Origin: Bacteroidota bacterium
Lineage (GTDB): Bacteria; Bacteroidota; Bacteroidia; Flavobacteriales; BACL11
Reading direction: 5' to 3'
NCBI GenBank assembly: GCA_028408365.1
Contig: JAOOLD010000009.1
Coordinates: 1 to 63,422 of the forward strand
Length of the DNA stretch: 63,422 bases
The translations under genes and the position numbers were made by a program. The notes beneath the pieces are model-generated. The model saw nothing but the letters and a program-made list of their open reading frames with translations, searched no databases and was not told the DNA's origin. Shown in pieces: positions 7,768 to 15,536 of this stretch (positions are counted from its first letter, which is position 1; each line of letters starts with the position of its first letter).

Positions 7768-8670
7768 ATGAACAAAATTAGACTAGCTCTTGACTGGACA
7801 CCAAATATTAATCACATCGGTTTTTTTGTTGCTAAAGAAAAAGGGTACTATAAAGAAAAAAATATTGATTTGAAAATTATCTCACCAGAAATGGATAATT
7901 ACAAAGAAACTCCCGCAAAAAAAATTGAGTTAGGTAATGCTGATTTTGGATTGTGCCCGACTGAAACTTTGATTAGCTTTAGAACAAAAAAAAATAAATT
8001 TAATCTTTTAGCCCTCTTAACAATTTATCAAAAAGATATTAGTGCAATTGTAGTTAATAATAAAAGTAAGATTTACAGACCCAAAGATCTGGATAAAAAA
8101 ACTTATGCATCATATGGGGCAAGATATGAGGATCTCATAATAAAAAAATTGATTAAAAATGATGGAGGAAATGGTAATATAAATATACACTATCCACAAA
8201 GATTAGGAGTTTGGGAAACAGTTTTAAAAGAAAAATTTGATTCTACTTGGATATTTCTAAATTGGGAAGGAATAGAAAGAAAAGATCTAAACTTTTTCAA
8301 ATTAGAAAATTATAAAATCCCCTACTCTTATTCACCTCTTTTAGTAACATCAGAACTTTTTTTGAAAAATACAGATCAAAAGATTATTTCAGAATTTATT
8401 GATACTACAAAAAAAGGATTTATATATTCCATTAACAATATTGAAGATTCCTCAAACATTTTAAGAAAATATATTCCTAAACATGAAAACATTGATATAA
8501 AAAAATCACTTGAATTTTCTATACCTTATTTCGGAGACTTAAAGAATTTTGGTCACATAAATCCAAGTATTCTATCAAAATTTATAAGCTGGTTAAACAA
8601 AAATCAAATTGAAAAAATAAAAGTTAATGCAAATGACTTAATTTACAATTTTGATAAAAAAAAATCATAA
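7768..8670 (+). CDS. NMT1/THI5-like substrate-binding-fold protein without signal peptide
   Basis: A 300-residue protein beginning MNKIRLALDWTPNINHIGFF, the opening of NMT1/THI5-like proteins, with ADFGLCPTETL about 60 residues in. Family members are usually ABC-transporter binding proteins for pyrimidine thiamine precursors, or Thi5-type HMP-P synthases. Here there is no signal peptide or lipobox and no permease or ATPase gene nearby, so it probably acts in the cytoplasm. The Lys and His used by yeast Thi5 (GLKAMIHT) are replaced (GLCPTETL), so a Thi5 reaction is unlikely. The 76 bases before it hold no clear promoter. Confidence 0.65.
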   Translation: MNKIRLALDWTPNINHIGFFVAKEKGYYKEKNIDLKIISPEMDNYKETPAKKIELGNADFGLCPTETLISFRTKKNKFNLLALLTIYQKDISAIVVNNKSKIYRPKDLDKKTYASYGARYEDLIIKKLIKNDGGNGNINIHYPQRLGVWETVLKEKFDSTWIFLNWEGIERKDLNFFKLENYKIPYSYSPLLVTSELFLKNTDQKIISEFIDTTKKGFIYSINNIEDSSNILRKYIPKHENIDIKKSLEFSIPYFGDLKNFGHINPSILSKFISWLNKNQIEKIKVNANDLIYNFDKKKS

Positions 8671-8730
8671 TCAAATGAGTAGATTTGTTCTTAATTTAAC
8701 ATTATTTTAACCAAACCTAATCAAACATTT

Positions 8731-11073
8731 ATGATCTTCAATTGCAAAAAAATAAATTTTACTATACTGATACTTTTAACCACTTCTTTACTTATGGGGC
8801 AAGAAAATTTAAATAAAAGTAAGTTCAAACAATTACATCAAGAACTCCCTACTCCTAACGTTTACAGAACAGCTAGTGGAGCTCCAGGTCATGAATACTA
8901 TCAACAAAAAGCTGACTATATAATTGATGTCGAATTAGATGAAAAAAACAATATATTGTCAGGAAATGAAACCATAACCTATACCAATAACTCACCTGAT
9001 ATTTTAAATTATTTATGGGTTCAGCTAGATCAAAATGTGCGTGCTAAAAATTCTCATAGCCAACTGACCAGTACCAGTAGGATGACAAAAAAGATGAGAT
9101 TTGGTTCCATTAGAAGAATGCATGATAAAATGAATTTTGATGGAGGGTTTAAGCTTGAGGAAGTAACGGATATGTATGGCAAGAAATTACAATACATAGT
9201 TAATGAAACCATGATGAGAATAGAACTTCCTAAGCCATTAATAAAAGAACAAACATTCTCATTCAAAATAAAATACTACTACAACATTAATGACAGAATG
9301 AAAATTGGCGGTAGAAGCGGATACGAATATTTTGAAGAAGATGATAATTCTATATACACCATTGCTCAATTTTTCCCACGAATGGCAGTCTACAATGAAG
9401 TTGAGGGCTGGCAAAACAAACAGTTTCTAGGTAGAGGAGAGTTTTCATTACCATTTGGAGATTACAAAGTAAGCATAACTGTTCCGGCAGATCACATTGT
9501 TGCAGCGACAGGTGAGCTAAAGAATACATCTAGCGTATTAGAAAAAAAACAAATTAAACGACTAGAAATAGCTAAAAGAAATTACACAGATCCTGTAATT
9601 ATTGTTAATCAAAATGAAGCAGTAGAAAATGAGAAAACAAAAAGTGAATCTAAAAAAACATGGATTTTTGAAGCTAAAAATGTTCGTGACTTTGGATGGG
9701 CCAGTTCTAGAAAGTTTATATGGGATGCAATGGCAGTTGATATTTCAGGTAAAAGAGTCATGGCATACAGCTACTATCCGAAAGAAGGAAACCCTTTGTG
9801 GGAGCAATATTCAACAAGAGTAGTTGCACACTCGCTTAAAGTTTACTCTAAATATACAATAGATTACATTTATCCTCAAGCTACTTCTGTGCATGCAAAA
9901 TGGATTGGAATGGAGTATCCAATGATTTCATTCAATTTTGGAAGACCCGAAAAGGATGGAACTTACTCTAAAAGAACAAAATACGGAATGATCGGAGTTA
10001 TAATACATGAAGTTGGACATAATTTTTTTCCCATGATTATTAATTCTGATGAAAGACAATGGACATGGATGGATGAAGGACTAAATACTTTTGTGCAATA
10101 CCTTGCTGAGCAAGAATTTGAAAGAAACTATCCCTCCAGAAGAGGGCCTCCTGCTAATATTATAGAATATATGAAAGGAGAAAAAAGTGGTATTGTCCCA
10201 ATAATGACAAATTCTGAATCTGTCCTACAATTTGGAAATAACGCATACGGAAAGCCGGCAACCGCACTAAATATATTACGAGAAACAATTATGGGAAGAG
10301 AATTGTTCGACTATGCATTTAAAACATACAGTCAAAGATGGGCATTTAAGCACCCAACTCCTGCAGATTTTTTTAGAACAATGGAAGACGCCAGTGCGGT
10401 TGATCTTGATTGGTTTTGGAGAGGCTGGTTCTATACTAACGACCATGTTGATATTTCTCTTGACGAAGTAAATTGGTACCAAATAAACACTGGAAATCCA
10501 GATATTGAAAACCCAATAGCGAAAGAAAATGAAAAAAATCAAAATACTTACATTGGAGATACAAAAAATGAAATATCTATTCCCAAAACAGTAACAGAAT
10601 ACGATGAAGATGCAATAGACTTTTACACAACATTTGACCCATATAATATAAGTATTTTAGACAGAGAAGATTATTCTGACTACATTAAAAATCTTGATGA
10701 TAGTGAAAAACAAATCTTAAATTCTGATAAAAATTATTATGAATTGCAATTCTCAAATATTGGAGGGTTAGTCATGCCTATAATTCTAGAGTTTATATAT
10801 GTAGATGGCACTAGAAAAACCATTCGGATTCCTGCAGAAATATGGAAAAAGAATTCTAACTCTGTTAAAAAAGTATTCATATTGGAAAAAGAACTTTCAA
10901 AAGTTATTTTAGATCCTTTTCTAGAAACAGCAGATACAGATAGAAACAATAACTATTGGCCAACTAAAAACGAACCAACAAGATTTCAACTTTTTAAGCA
11001 AAAAGAAAAAAATAGTGAAAACCAAATGCAACGTACAAGAAAAGTAGAAGAAAGATTACAAAATGATAAATAA
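8731..11073 (+). CDS. M1 family zinc metallopeptidase, secreted
   Basis: A 780-residue protein with an N-terminal signal peptide (about 1-23, ending SLLMGQ). The zinc site is HEVGH at 426-430 with the third ligand Glu449 in WMDEG, fitting HEXXH-X18-E. The upstream GMEYP segment stands for the GxMEN exopeptidase motif. It is therefore a gluzincin aminopeptidase-like enzyme acting outside the cytoplasm. The charged C-terminal extension after residue 600 lacks a T9SS sorting domain. The downstream DUF6702 gene overlaps its end by 11 bases. Confidence 0.88.
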   Translation: MIFNCKKINFTILILLTTSLLMGQENLNKSKFKQLHQELPTPNVYRTASGAPGHEYYQQKADYIIDVELDEKNNILSGNETITYTNNSPDILNYLWVQLDQNVRAKNSHSQLTSTSRMTKKMRFGSIRRMHDKMNFDGGFKLEEVTDMYGKKLQYIVNETMMRIELPKPLIKEQTFSFKIKYYYNINDRMKIGGRSGYEYFEEDDNSIYTIAQFFPRMAVYNEVEGWQNKQFLGRGEFSLPFGDYKVSITVPADHIVAATGELKNTSSVLEKKQIKRLEIAKRNYTDPVIIVNQNEAVENEKTKSESKKTWIFEAKNVRDFGWASSRKFIWDAMAVDISGKRVMAYSYYPKEGNPLWEQYSTRVVAHSLKVYSKYTIDYIYPQATSVHAKWIGMEYPMISFNFGRPEKDGTYSKRTKYGMIGVIIHEVGHNFFPMIINSDERQWTWMDEGLNTFVQYLAEQEFERNYPSRRGPPANIIEYMKGEKSGIVPIMTNSESVLQFGNNAYGKPATALNILRETIMGRELFDYAFKTYSQRWAFKHPTPADFFRTMEDASAVDLDWFWRGWFYTNDHVDISLDEVNWYQINTGNPDIENPIAKENEKNQNTYIGDTKNEISIPKTVTEYDEDAIDFYTTFDPYNISILDREDYSDYIKNLDDSEKQILNSDKNYYELQFSNIGGLVMPIILEFIYVDGTRKTIRIPAEIWKKNSNSVKKVFILEKELSKVILDPFLETADTDRNNNYWPTKNEPTRFQLFKQKEKNSENQMQRTRKVEERLQNDK

Positions 11074-11581
11074 TTTCTTTTTTTTAGCTGCATTTCTATT
11101 TGTTCCATTTCATGACTTTCATGTTACTCATACGACTTTTCATTATAATAATGAATCAAAATCTATGGAAATAACAATTAAAGTTGCTCTAGAAGATCTT
11201 GAGAAATCAATCAAAGATATATATTCTGAAAAAATAGATGGTTTTTTAGATACTCAAGAAAATAAAAATATTGAAAAATTAATTATTGAGTACTTTAGAA
11301 ACAATTTAATATTTTCAGTAGACAAGAATAAACAAGAGTATCATTGGGTAGGAAAAGAATCGAGTAATAACTTACATGATATTTATTTATACTTTGAAAT
11401 TCCCAATTATGATAAAAATGAAAATATAGAATCTATAATAATAAAAAATACTCTTTTTTTCGACTTGTATAATAATCAAACCAATATTGCACTTATAGAA
11501 CTCATAGATAGTAAATATAACTTAACCTTTACTATAGACAATGATATTCAAACCATATTTATGAATAATAAAAGTAGGTGA
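11063..11581 (+). CDS. DUF6702 family secreted protein
   Basis: A 172-residue protein with a short signal sequence (MINNFFFLAAFLFVPF) followed by HDFHVTHTTFHYNNESKSME, a pattern typical of DUF6702. It overlaps the M1 peptidase gene by 11 bases. From memory this pairing is common in Flavobacteriia and suggests a shared role, perhaps as an accessory of the peptidase. Function unknown. Confidence 0.75.
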   Translation: MINNFFFLAAFLFVPFHDFHVTHTTFHYNNESKSMEITIKVALEDLEKSIKDIYSEKIDGFLDTQENKNIEKLIIEYFRNNLIFSVDKNKQEYHWVGKESSNNLHDIYLYFEIPNYDKNENIESIIIKNTLFFDLYNNQTNIALIELIDSKYNLTFTIDNDIQTIFMNNKSR

Positions 11582-11630
11582 GTAATAAGGAAACAAAAAT
11601 AATATAAGTAGTAGTTTTTTCATTGTTATT

Positions 11631-12185
11631 CTATTGTTTTAATAGTTTCTTTTTTTGTTCATTAAACTCCTCCTCTGTAAGTATTCCCTTTTCTTTTAAT
11701 TCATTTAGTTTAATTAATTCATCATAAACCGAGGTATTTGAATTATTTGCCGAGTACTGCCTGCTTTGATTTGTATCTTCAGAGCTACTTACATTAAATA
11801 AATTTCTCCAAAATTCAGTTTTATTTATTGCTCGTACGACAAATATGGTAGTAAATATTGTAGAAATAGTTCCAAAAATAGCGATGCTTGAAGAAGGGCC
11901 TCTTGAATACACTAATGCGTATATTTGAAATGGTGTTACTTTTGTTAACCATATGACAAGAAATAAAATTGCGTTTGCAACAAAAAGCTTAACATTAGCA
12001 CCTTCTTTATTGTTTTTTGATTCTTCTGCTGAATTTGAAGAAACTCTTTGAGAAGTTGGTAGTTTTTCAAGCTCATCCTCTATTTTAGTATTTGTCTCGG
12101 GATGGAATTTCCTCACTAAAAAAAATATAATTACTACAAGCCAAGCCAATAAAAACAAACCAGAAATGATTTCCATAAATCCCAT
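11631..12185 (-). CDS. SHOCT-domain membrane protein
   Basis: A 184-residue protein with an N-terminal membrane segment (about 5-24), a polar linker, two further membrane segments (about 66-85 and 98-119) and a C-terminal SHOCT motif (LNELKEKGILTEEEFNEQKK). SHOCT domains are short oligomerisation or targeting helices. No enzymatic domain is seen. Copy B of the dispersed element begins 15 bases upstream of its start. Confidence 0.75.
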   Translation of the reverse strand: MGFMEIISGLFLLAWLVVIIFFLVRKFHPETNTKIEDELEKLPTSQRVSSNSAEESKNNKEGANVKLFVANAILFLVIWLTKVTPFQIYALVYSRGPSSSIAIFGTISTIFTTIFVVRAINKTEFWRNLFNVSSSEDTNQSRQYSANNSNTSVYDELIKLNELKEKGILTEEEFNEQKKKLLKQ

Positions 12186-12199
12186 AGTTTTATTTCAAA

Positions 12200-12246
12200 C
12201 TTAACAATTTTTACTTTGACTCTATATAGTTGTAGTTTATGTTTTC
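12200..12246 (+). repeat. Dispersed intergenic element, copy B
   Basis: CTTAACAATTTTTACTTTGAC, a 4-base spacer and TATAGTTGTAG (12225-12235), then TTTATGTTTT. It is the clearest copy. It lies between the SHOCT gene (minus) and the small barrel gene at 12307 (plus), followed by the TTATGCAATG module, the same order as copy E. Confidence 0.65.
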
Positions 12247-12259
12247 ATTACATAATTAA

Positions 12260-12302
12260 CTTATGCAATGCATAATAATTAAAACACTTATTGTTTAATT
12301 TG
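12260..12302 (+). promoter_or_regulatory. Promoter module CTTATGCAATG with -7-like box
   Basis: CTTATGCAATGCATAATAA (12260-12278), containing the perfect palindrome ATGCA-A-TGCAT, and TTAATTTG at 12295-12302. Spacings (35 to the box, 47 to the ATG) equal those at 847 and 13651. Confidence 0.6.
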
Positions 12303-12306
12303 TAGT

Positions 12307-12708
12307 ATGAAAAAAATACTACTACTCTTATTCATATGTCCAGTAGTCTCATATTCACAATTTAATGAAACATATAAGGAATTTAATTTTGGGGTAATTA
12401 CAGATTGGAAATATGGAATTTTTCCAGGTGCATCATATTTGTGGGGGAAAACACATTACTATAATAATAACACTATTTTAGACTATCAAGGTGGAATTGC
12501 TTTACCTACAATAGTAACTGGAAAAATTGGATTTGGAGTAGGGAGTAGCAATTTTGCTACAATTATTGGTATTAGAGCTTATCCTACGACAGCTTATATA
12601 CAATTTGGGAATAATCAAAGATTTAACTTTTCAGCCGAGTATCTTCTTGATAATGGAGAGATTTTTGGAGAAAAATCAATGATTATTACCTATGGGATAC
12701 GTTTTTAA
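12307..12708 (+). CDS. Small secreted barrel-like protein, paralogue of the gene at 2-397
   Basis: A 133-residue protein with a signal peptide ending SYSQ (about residue 18). The mature part of about 115 residues is rich in Gly and aromatic residues and ends in GIRF. It is strongly similar to the truncated gene at the window start over its whole length. The size and terminal Phe fit a small outer-membrane beta-barrel, but I know no family. It is followed after 27 bases by another small exported-protein gene. Confidence 0.7.
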   Translation: MKKILLLLFICPVVSYSQFNETYKEFNFGVITDWKYGIFPGASYLWGKTHYYNNNTILDYQGGIALPTIVTGKIGFGVGSSNFATIIGIRAYPTTAYIQFGNNQRFNFSAEYLLDNGEIFGEKSMIITYGIRF

Positions 12709-12735
12709 GAGTTGTAGTTTTAAAATTTTAAACTA

Positions 12736-13110
12736 ATGAAATCAGTACTAAGCATTTTACTAATTATAATGCCAATTATCGCAACCCCATCTTTTCCTGT
12801 TGCTGAAATTCAGAAAGATGAAATTGTTGAAATTATTGGTTCTGAGTTACCAAACTTTAGCAGTAATAATTCTTTCTGGGGGATTTTTTCATTTAGTTGT
12901 GCATTACTTAGTATAGGTCTAATACCAAATATATTAGCTATAGTTCCGATTTCTTTATTAGGTATAATATCTGGAGCAATTGGCTTTAATAAAAGAAGAA
13001 AAGGCTTAGCTATAGCCGGTTTTATTTTATCAATAATCGTTTTTATAATATCCATTTTATTGAGTGCTTTTATTTTAATTGGTGGAGTTGGAGGAGCATT
13101 TGGCGGTTAA
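12736..13110 (+). CDS. DUF4190-like small membrane protein
   Basis: A 124-residue protein: signal-like hydrophobic start, a polar segment, then two long hydrophobic segments separated by a basic turn (GFNKRRKGLA), and a Gly-rich end (GGVGGAFGG). The GIFSFSCALLSI...GAIGFNKRRKGLAIAGF arrangement resembles DUF4190-type membrane domains. Function unknown. It is probably cotranscribed with the gene at 12307. Confidence 0.55.
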   Translation: MKSVLSILLIIMPIIATPSFPVAEIQKDEIVEIIGSELPNFSSNNSFWGIFSFSCALLSIGLIPNILAIVPISLLGIISGAIGFNKRRKGLAIAGFILSIIVFIISILLSAFILIGGVGGAFGG

Positions 13111-13136
13111 AATATTGTATTACGTAAAACAATATT

Positions 13137-13640
13137 TTACTTTGATTTTGCATTTAGCAATTTACTTATCCCTCCATAATCTGCCCACTCCCAAATTGCA
13201 GATATTTTTTGATTTTTAAAATTAATTGTTTGGTATCCAGAATATTGTATAGTATCTTTTTTATAAAAAATATCAGCACCATAATAAACTCTTACACTAC
13301 CATCAGTTCTATGAGTAGATTCATTTATGCCAGGTAAAAAAATTGTGTGTGCAATATTTAGATTCGCATTGTTTTTTTTCATTTCAAGAGCGAAATTTAG
13401 AAATTCTTCTTTTGAAACTTTAATACCTTTCCTGTTACCAGCTGGAAAGTAATGAAAAATAAAGTCATCAGTGTAATAGTTTGATAATATATAATCTGAG
13501 CTTGCAGTATCACAAAAAAAACTATTGATATAAAGAACTAAATCTTCACAAATCTTTAAATTTTCATTAAAGTGAGAATTGTTAGAACATGAAGTCAGAA
13601 ATAGATTATATAGAATGAATATCATCAATAATTTTTTCAT
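13137..13640 (-). CDS. SnoaL/NTF2-like lipoprotein
   Basis: A 167-residue protein with a lipobox (LFLTSC, Cys18). The mature domain has the NTF2-like order: N-terminal helices, YYTDDFIFHYFPAG, a stretch ending in GSVRVYYGADIFYKKDT and a C-terminal ISAIWEWADYGGISKLL, as in SnoaL-like proteins. It is divergent from the gene at 13698, whose promoter module begins 11 bases from this start. Substrate unknown. Confidence 0.65.
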   Translation of the reverse strand: MKKLLMIFILYNLFLTSCSNNSHFNENLKICEDLVLYINSFFCDTASSDYILSNYYTDDFIFHYFPAGNRKGIKVSKEEFLNFALEMKKNNANLNIAHTIFLPGINESTHRTDGSVRVYYGADIFYKKDTIQYSGYQTINFKNQKISAIWEWADYGGISKLLNAKSK

Positions 13641-13650
13641 TGTTAATTAA

Positions 13651-13693
13651 TTTATGCAATGCACAATAAAAATAAATTTACTTTTTATTTTCG
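13651..13693 (+). promoter_or_regulatory. Promoter module TTTATGCAATG with -7-like box
   Basis: TTTATGCAATGCACAATAA (13651-13669) and TATTTTCG (13686-13693), again 35 and 47 bases before the box and the ATG respectively. Confidence 0.6.
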
Positions 13694-13697
13694 TTTC

Positions 13698-13991
13698 ATG
13701 AAACTAATTACTATTTCAATTTTATTTTTACTACCATCAATTAGTTGGGCGTCTTTTCCAATAGAAACAACTATTAACTCTGAGATTAAGAAATCTGAGA
13801 TAACAATTGAATATAAGAAAGAAACAATTGAAAAAAGATATTGGAAATATAAAACTAAAAAAAGATTTTTACCAAATTGGAAGATCTGGCAAAAGGCCTT
13901 GTTAATTTTTTTTGGTTCATTAATTGCCTTAATTATACTTGGTATAATTTGGATGTTATTTTTTTGGGATTTAAATTTTGCGAGTATTTAA
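13698..13991 (+). CDS. Small exported protein with one membrane helix
   Basis: A 97-residue protein. The ATG at 13698 gives a signal peptide ending SWASF; the earlier ATG at 13659 lies inside the promoter module. A central acidic/basic stretch (IKKSEITIEYKKETIEKRYW) is followed by a basic patch and one strong membrane segment near the C-terminus. No family recognised. The following 158 bases to the tRNA contain a GTGTGT/ACACAC inverted repeat (14024-14046), a doubled GTCCACCTAT and the terminator at 14095, but no gene. Confidence 0.5.
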   Translation: MKLITISILFLLPSISWASFPIETTINSEIKKSEITIEYKKETIEKRYWKYKTKKRFLPNWKIWQKALLIFFGSLIALIILGIIWMLFFWDLNFASI

Positions 13992-14094
13992 ATCTTAAAA
14001 CCAATATTCTATTTAATCGGCGGGTGTGTTTCTTTAATATACACACAAAATTGGAAGTTTAGGTGTAAAAATGTCCACCTATGCGTCCACCTAT

Positions 14095-14135
14095 AATAAA
14101 AAAAACCCTCATAAAATATTGATTTACAAGGGTTT
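14095..14135 (-). terminator. Intrinsic terminator after tRNA-Asp
   Basis: On the minus strand, stem AAACCCT/AGGGTTT (14135-14129 with 14109-14103) with a 19-base loop, followed by eight T. It lies 15 bases downstream of the tRNA. Confidence 0.7.
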
Positions 14136-14149
14136 CTGGAATTAATTTG

Positions 14150-14223
14150 CGGTCTGGACGGGACTCGAACCCGCGACCCCATGCGTGACAGGCATGTATT
14201 CTAACCAACTGAACTACCAGACC
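14150..14223 (-). tRNA. tRNA-Asp (GTC)
   Basis: Acceptor arms GGTCTGG/CCAGACC, anticodon loop CTGTCAC with stem CATGC/GCATG, T-loop GGTTCGAGTCC, and discriminator G, as expected for tRNA-Asp. CCA is not encoded. A terminator follows on the same strand. Confidence 0.95.
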
Positions 14224-14261
14224 GTCTTAAAGTGTTGCAAATATAATTTCTTTTTGATTCA

Positions 14262-15182
14262 TTACAACATTTTTTTTCTTTTTAGTAGATAGGAATTTAG
14301 AACATTTTTTAAATCTTCATTTATGTCAATATCAAAAAGATCAATTTTATACTTTAAACAACCAAGTTTAATTTGATCAGAATAAATATTCATTTCTTTT
14401 ACATAATCATTTTTTATTTCAGTATAGTCAATTAAAATCTCGTCTAATGATTCCATATCCTTAAAACTGTACTTTTTATTTGGAAAGTCAAAGTTCATCT
14501 CAGTATCTTTTTCCAAAGTTCTAAAAATTATTACCTCGTGCTTTTTAAATTTTAAATTATTAATTGAAGAAAAAAAATCATTTAGATTTTGCTGATAATT
14601 TAATAAATCAGTAAAAATTATTATGAGTGATCTCTTTTTTATTCTCTGAGAAACCAAATTAATTGATTTAATTAAATCGGTTTGTTTGGAGCTTTCAATA
14701 GAAAAATCATTAATTAGTTTATCAAATTCAGTTAAAATAATTCTTTTTTGTTTTATACCAAGTGATGGCTTCAAAAAGAAATCTAGATTTTGAGAAAATA
14801 AACTTAATCCGACAGCATCTCTTTGTCTATTCAATAAATTCATAAGAGATAGAGAAGATAGTATAGAGTAATATATTTTGCTTTTGGTTTTATCTAATTC
14901 ATTCTTGGAGTAAAACATAGAAGATGAAGTATCTATAAGAAAATGACATCTTAAATTAGTCTCCTCTTGATATTTTTTTACGTAAAGCTTTTCTGTTCTT
15001 GCAAAAAGTTTCCAATCAATATTCTTAATATCATCTCCTGTGTTGTAGAACTTGTGTTCAGCAAATTCGACAGAAAAACCATGAAAAGGACTAGAGTGTA
15101 ATCCAGTTAGAAATCCTTCAACAGCAGTTTTAGCTACTAAATCAAGTTTGATAATATCAAACTTGTTAGGATTATCAACCAT
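14262..15182 (-). CDS. DUF58 domain protein (vWA-like)
   Basis: A 306-residue soluble protein. The conserved DUF58 segment GDDIKNIDWKLFARTEKLYV is at about 50-69, followed by a von Willebrand A-like core with a MIDAS-like DTSSSM and FTDLL. DUF58 proteins usually accompany MoxR ATPases and Bat proteins in membrane-protein assembly or stress roles; none of these partners is adjacent here. It follows trxA on the same strand by 8 bases. Confidence 0.8.
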   Translation of the reverse strand: MVDNPNKFDIIKLDLVAKTAVEGFLTGLHSSPFHGFSVEFAEHKFYNTGDDIKNIDWKLFARTEKLYVKKYQEETNLRCHFLIDTSSSMFYSKNELDKTKSKIYYSILSSLSLMNLLNRQRDAVGLSLFSQNLDFFLKPSLGIKQKRIILTEFDKLINDFSIESSKQTDLIKSINLVSQRIKKRSLIIIFTDLLNYQQNLNDFFSSINNLKFKKHEVIIFRTLEKDTEMNFDFPNKKYSFKDMESLDEILIDYTEIKNDYVKEMNIYSDQIKLGCLKYKIDLFDIDINEDLKNVLNSYLLKRKKML

Positions 15183-15190
15183 ATAATTTT

Positions 15191-15508
15191 TTAAGCGTAA
15201 GATTCAAGCTTATCAATAAGTTGTTGTTTGGGAACAACACCTACAACTTTATCAACGACCTCACCATTTTTAAAAATAAGTAAAGTAGGGATATTTCTTA
15301 TACCATACTCAACAGGAACTTCTGTATTCTCGTCAACATTAACTTTACCCACAACAGCTTTACCTTCCATCTCTGAATGAAGCTCGTCAATTATTGGTGC
15401 TATTGTCCTACAAGGCCCGCACCAGGGAGCCCAAAAATCTACAAGCACCGGCTTGTCAGAATCTTTTACTAAACTTTGAAAATTTGCATCGTTAATTTCT
15501 AGTGCCAT
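15191..15508 (-). CDS. trxA: Thioredoxin
   Basis: A 105-residue thioredoxin with the active-site motif WCGPC (about 29-33) and the cis-Pro loop RNIPTLLIF. It is a cytoplasmic disulfide reductase, typical in length. A -7 box TAAATTTG (15524-15531) lies between dnaE and this gene, so it can be transcribed on its own, probably with the DUF58 gene. Confidence 0.95.
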   Translation of the reverse strand: MALEINDANFQSLVKDSDKPVLVDFWAPWCGPCRTIAPIIDELHSEMEGKAVVGKVNVDENTEVPVEYGIRNIPTLLIFKNGEVVDKVVGVVPKQQLIDKLESYA

Positions 15509-15523
15509 AATTTTTATTTATCA

Positions 15524-15531
15524 CAAATTTA
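15524..15531 (-). promoter_or_regulatory. -7 box for trxA
   Basis: TAAATTTG on the minus strand, 15 bases before the trxA ATG. Perfect match to TAnnTTTG. Confidence 0.6.
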
Positions 15532-15536
15532 TTAAT

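Noticed and set aside
7768-8670. Thi5-type HMP-P synthase
   Set aside because: The Lys and His residues used by yeast Thi5 are replaced in GLCPTETL and no CCCFC-like iron motif was seen.
14000-14260. Prophage or integrative element at tRNA-Asp
   Set aside because: No integrase, relaxase or phage gene was seen in the window; only short repeats adjoin the tRNA.
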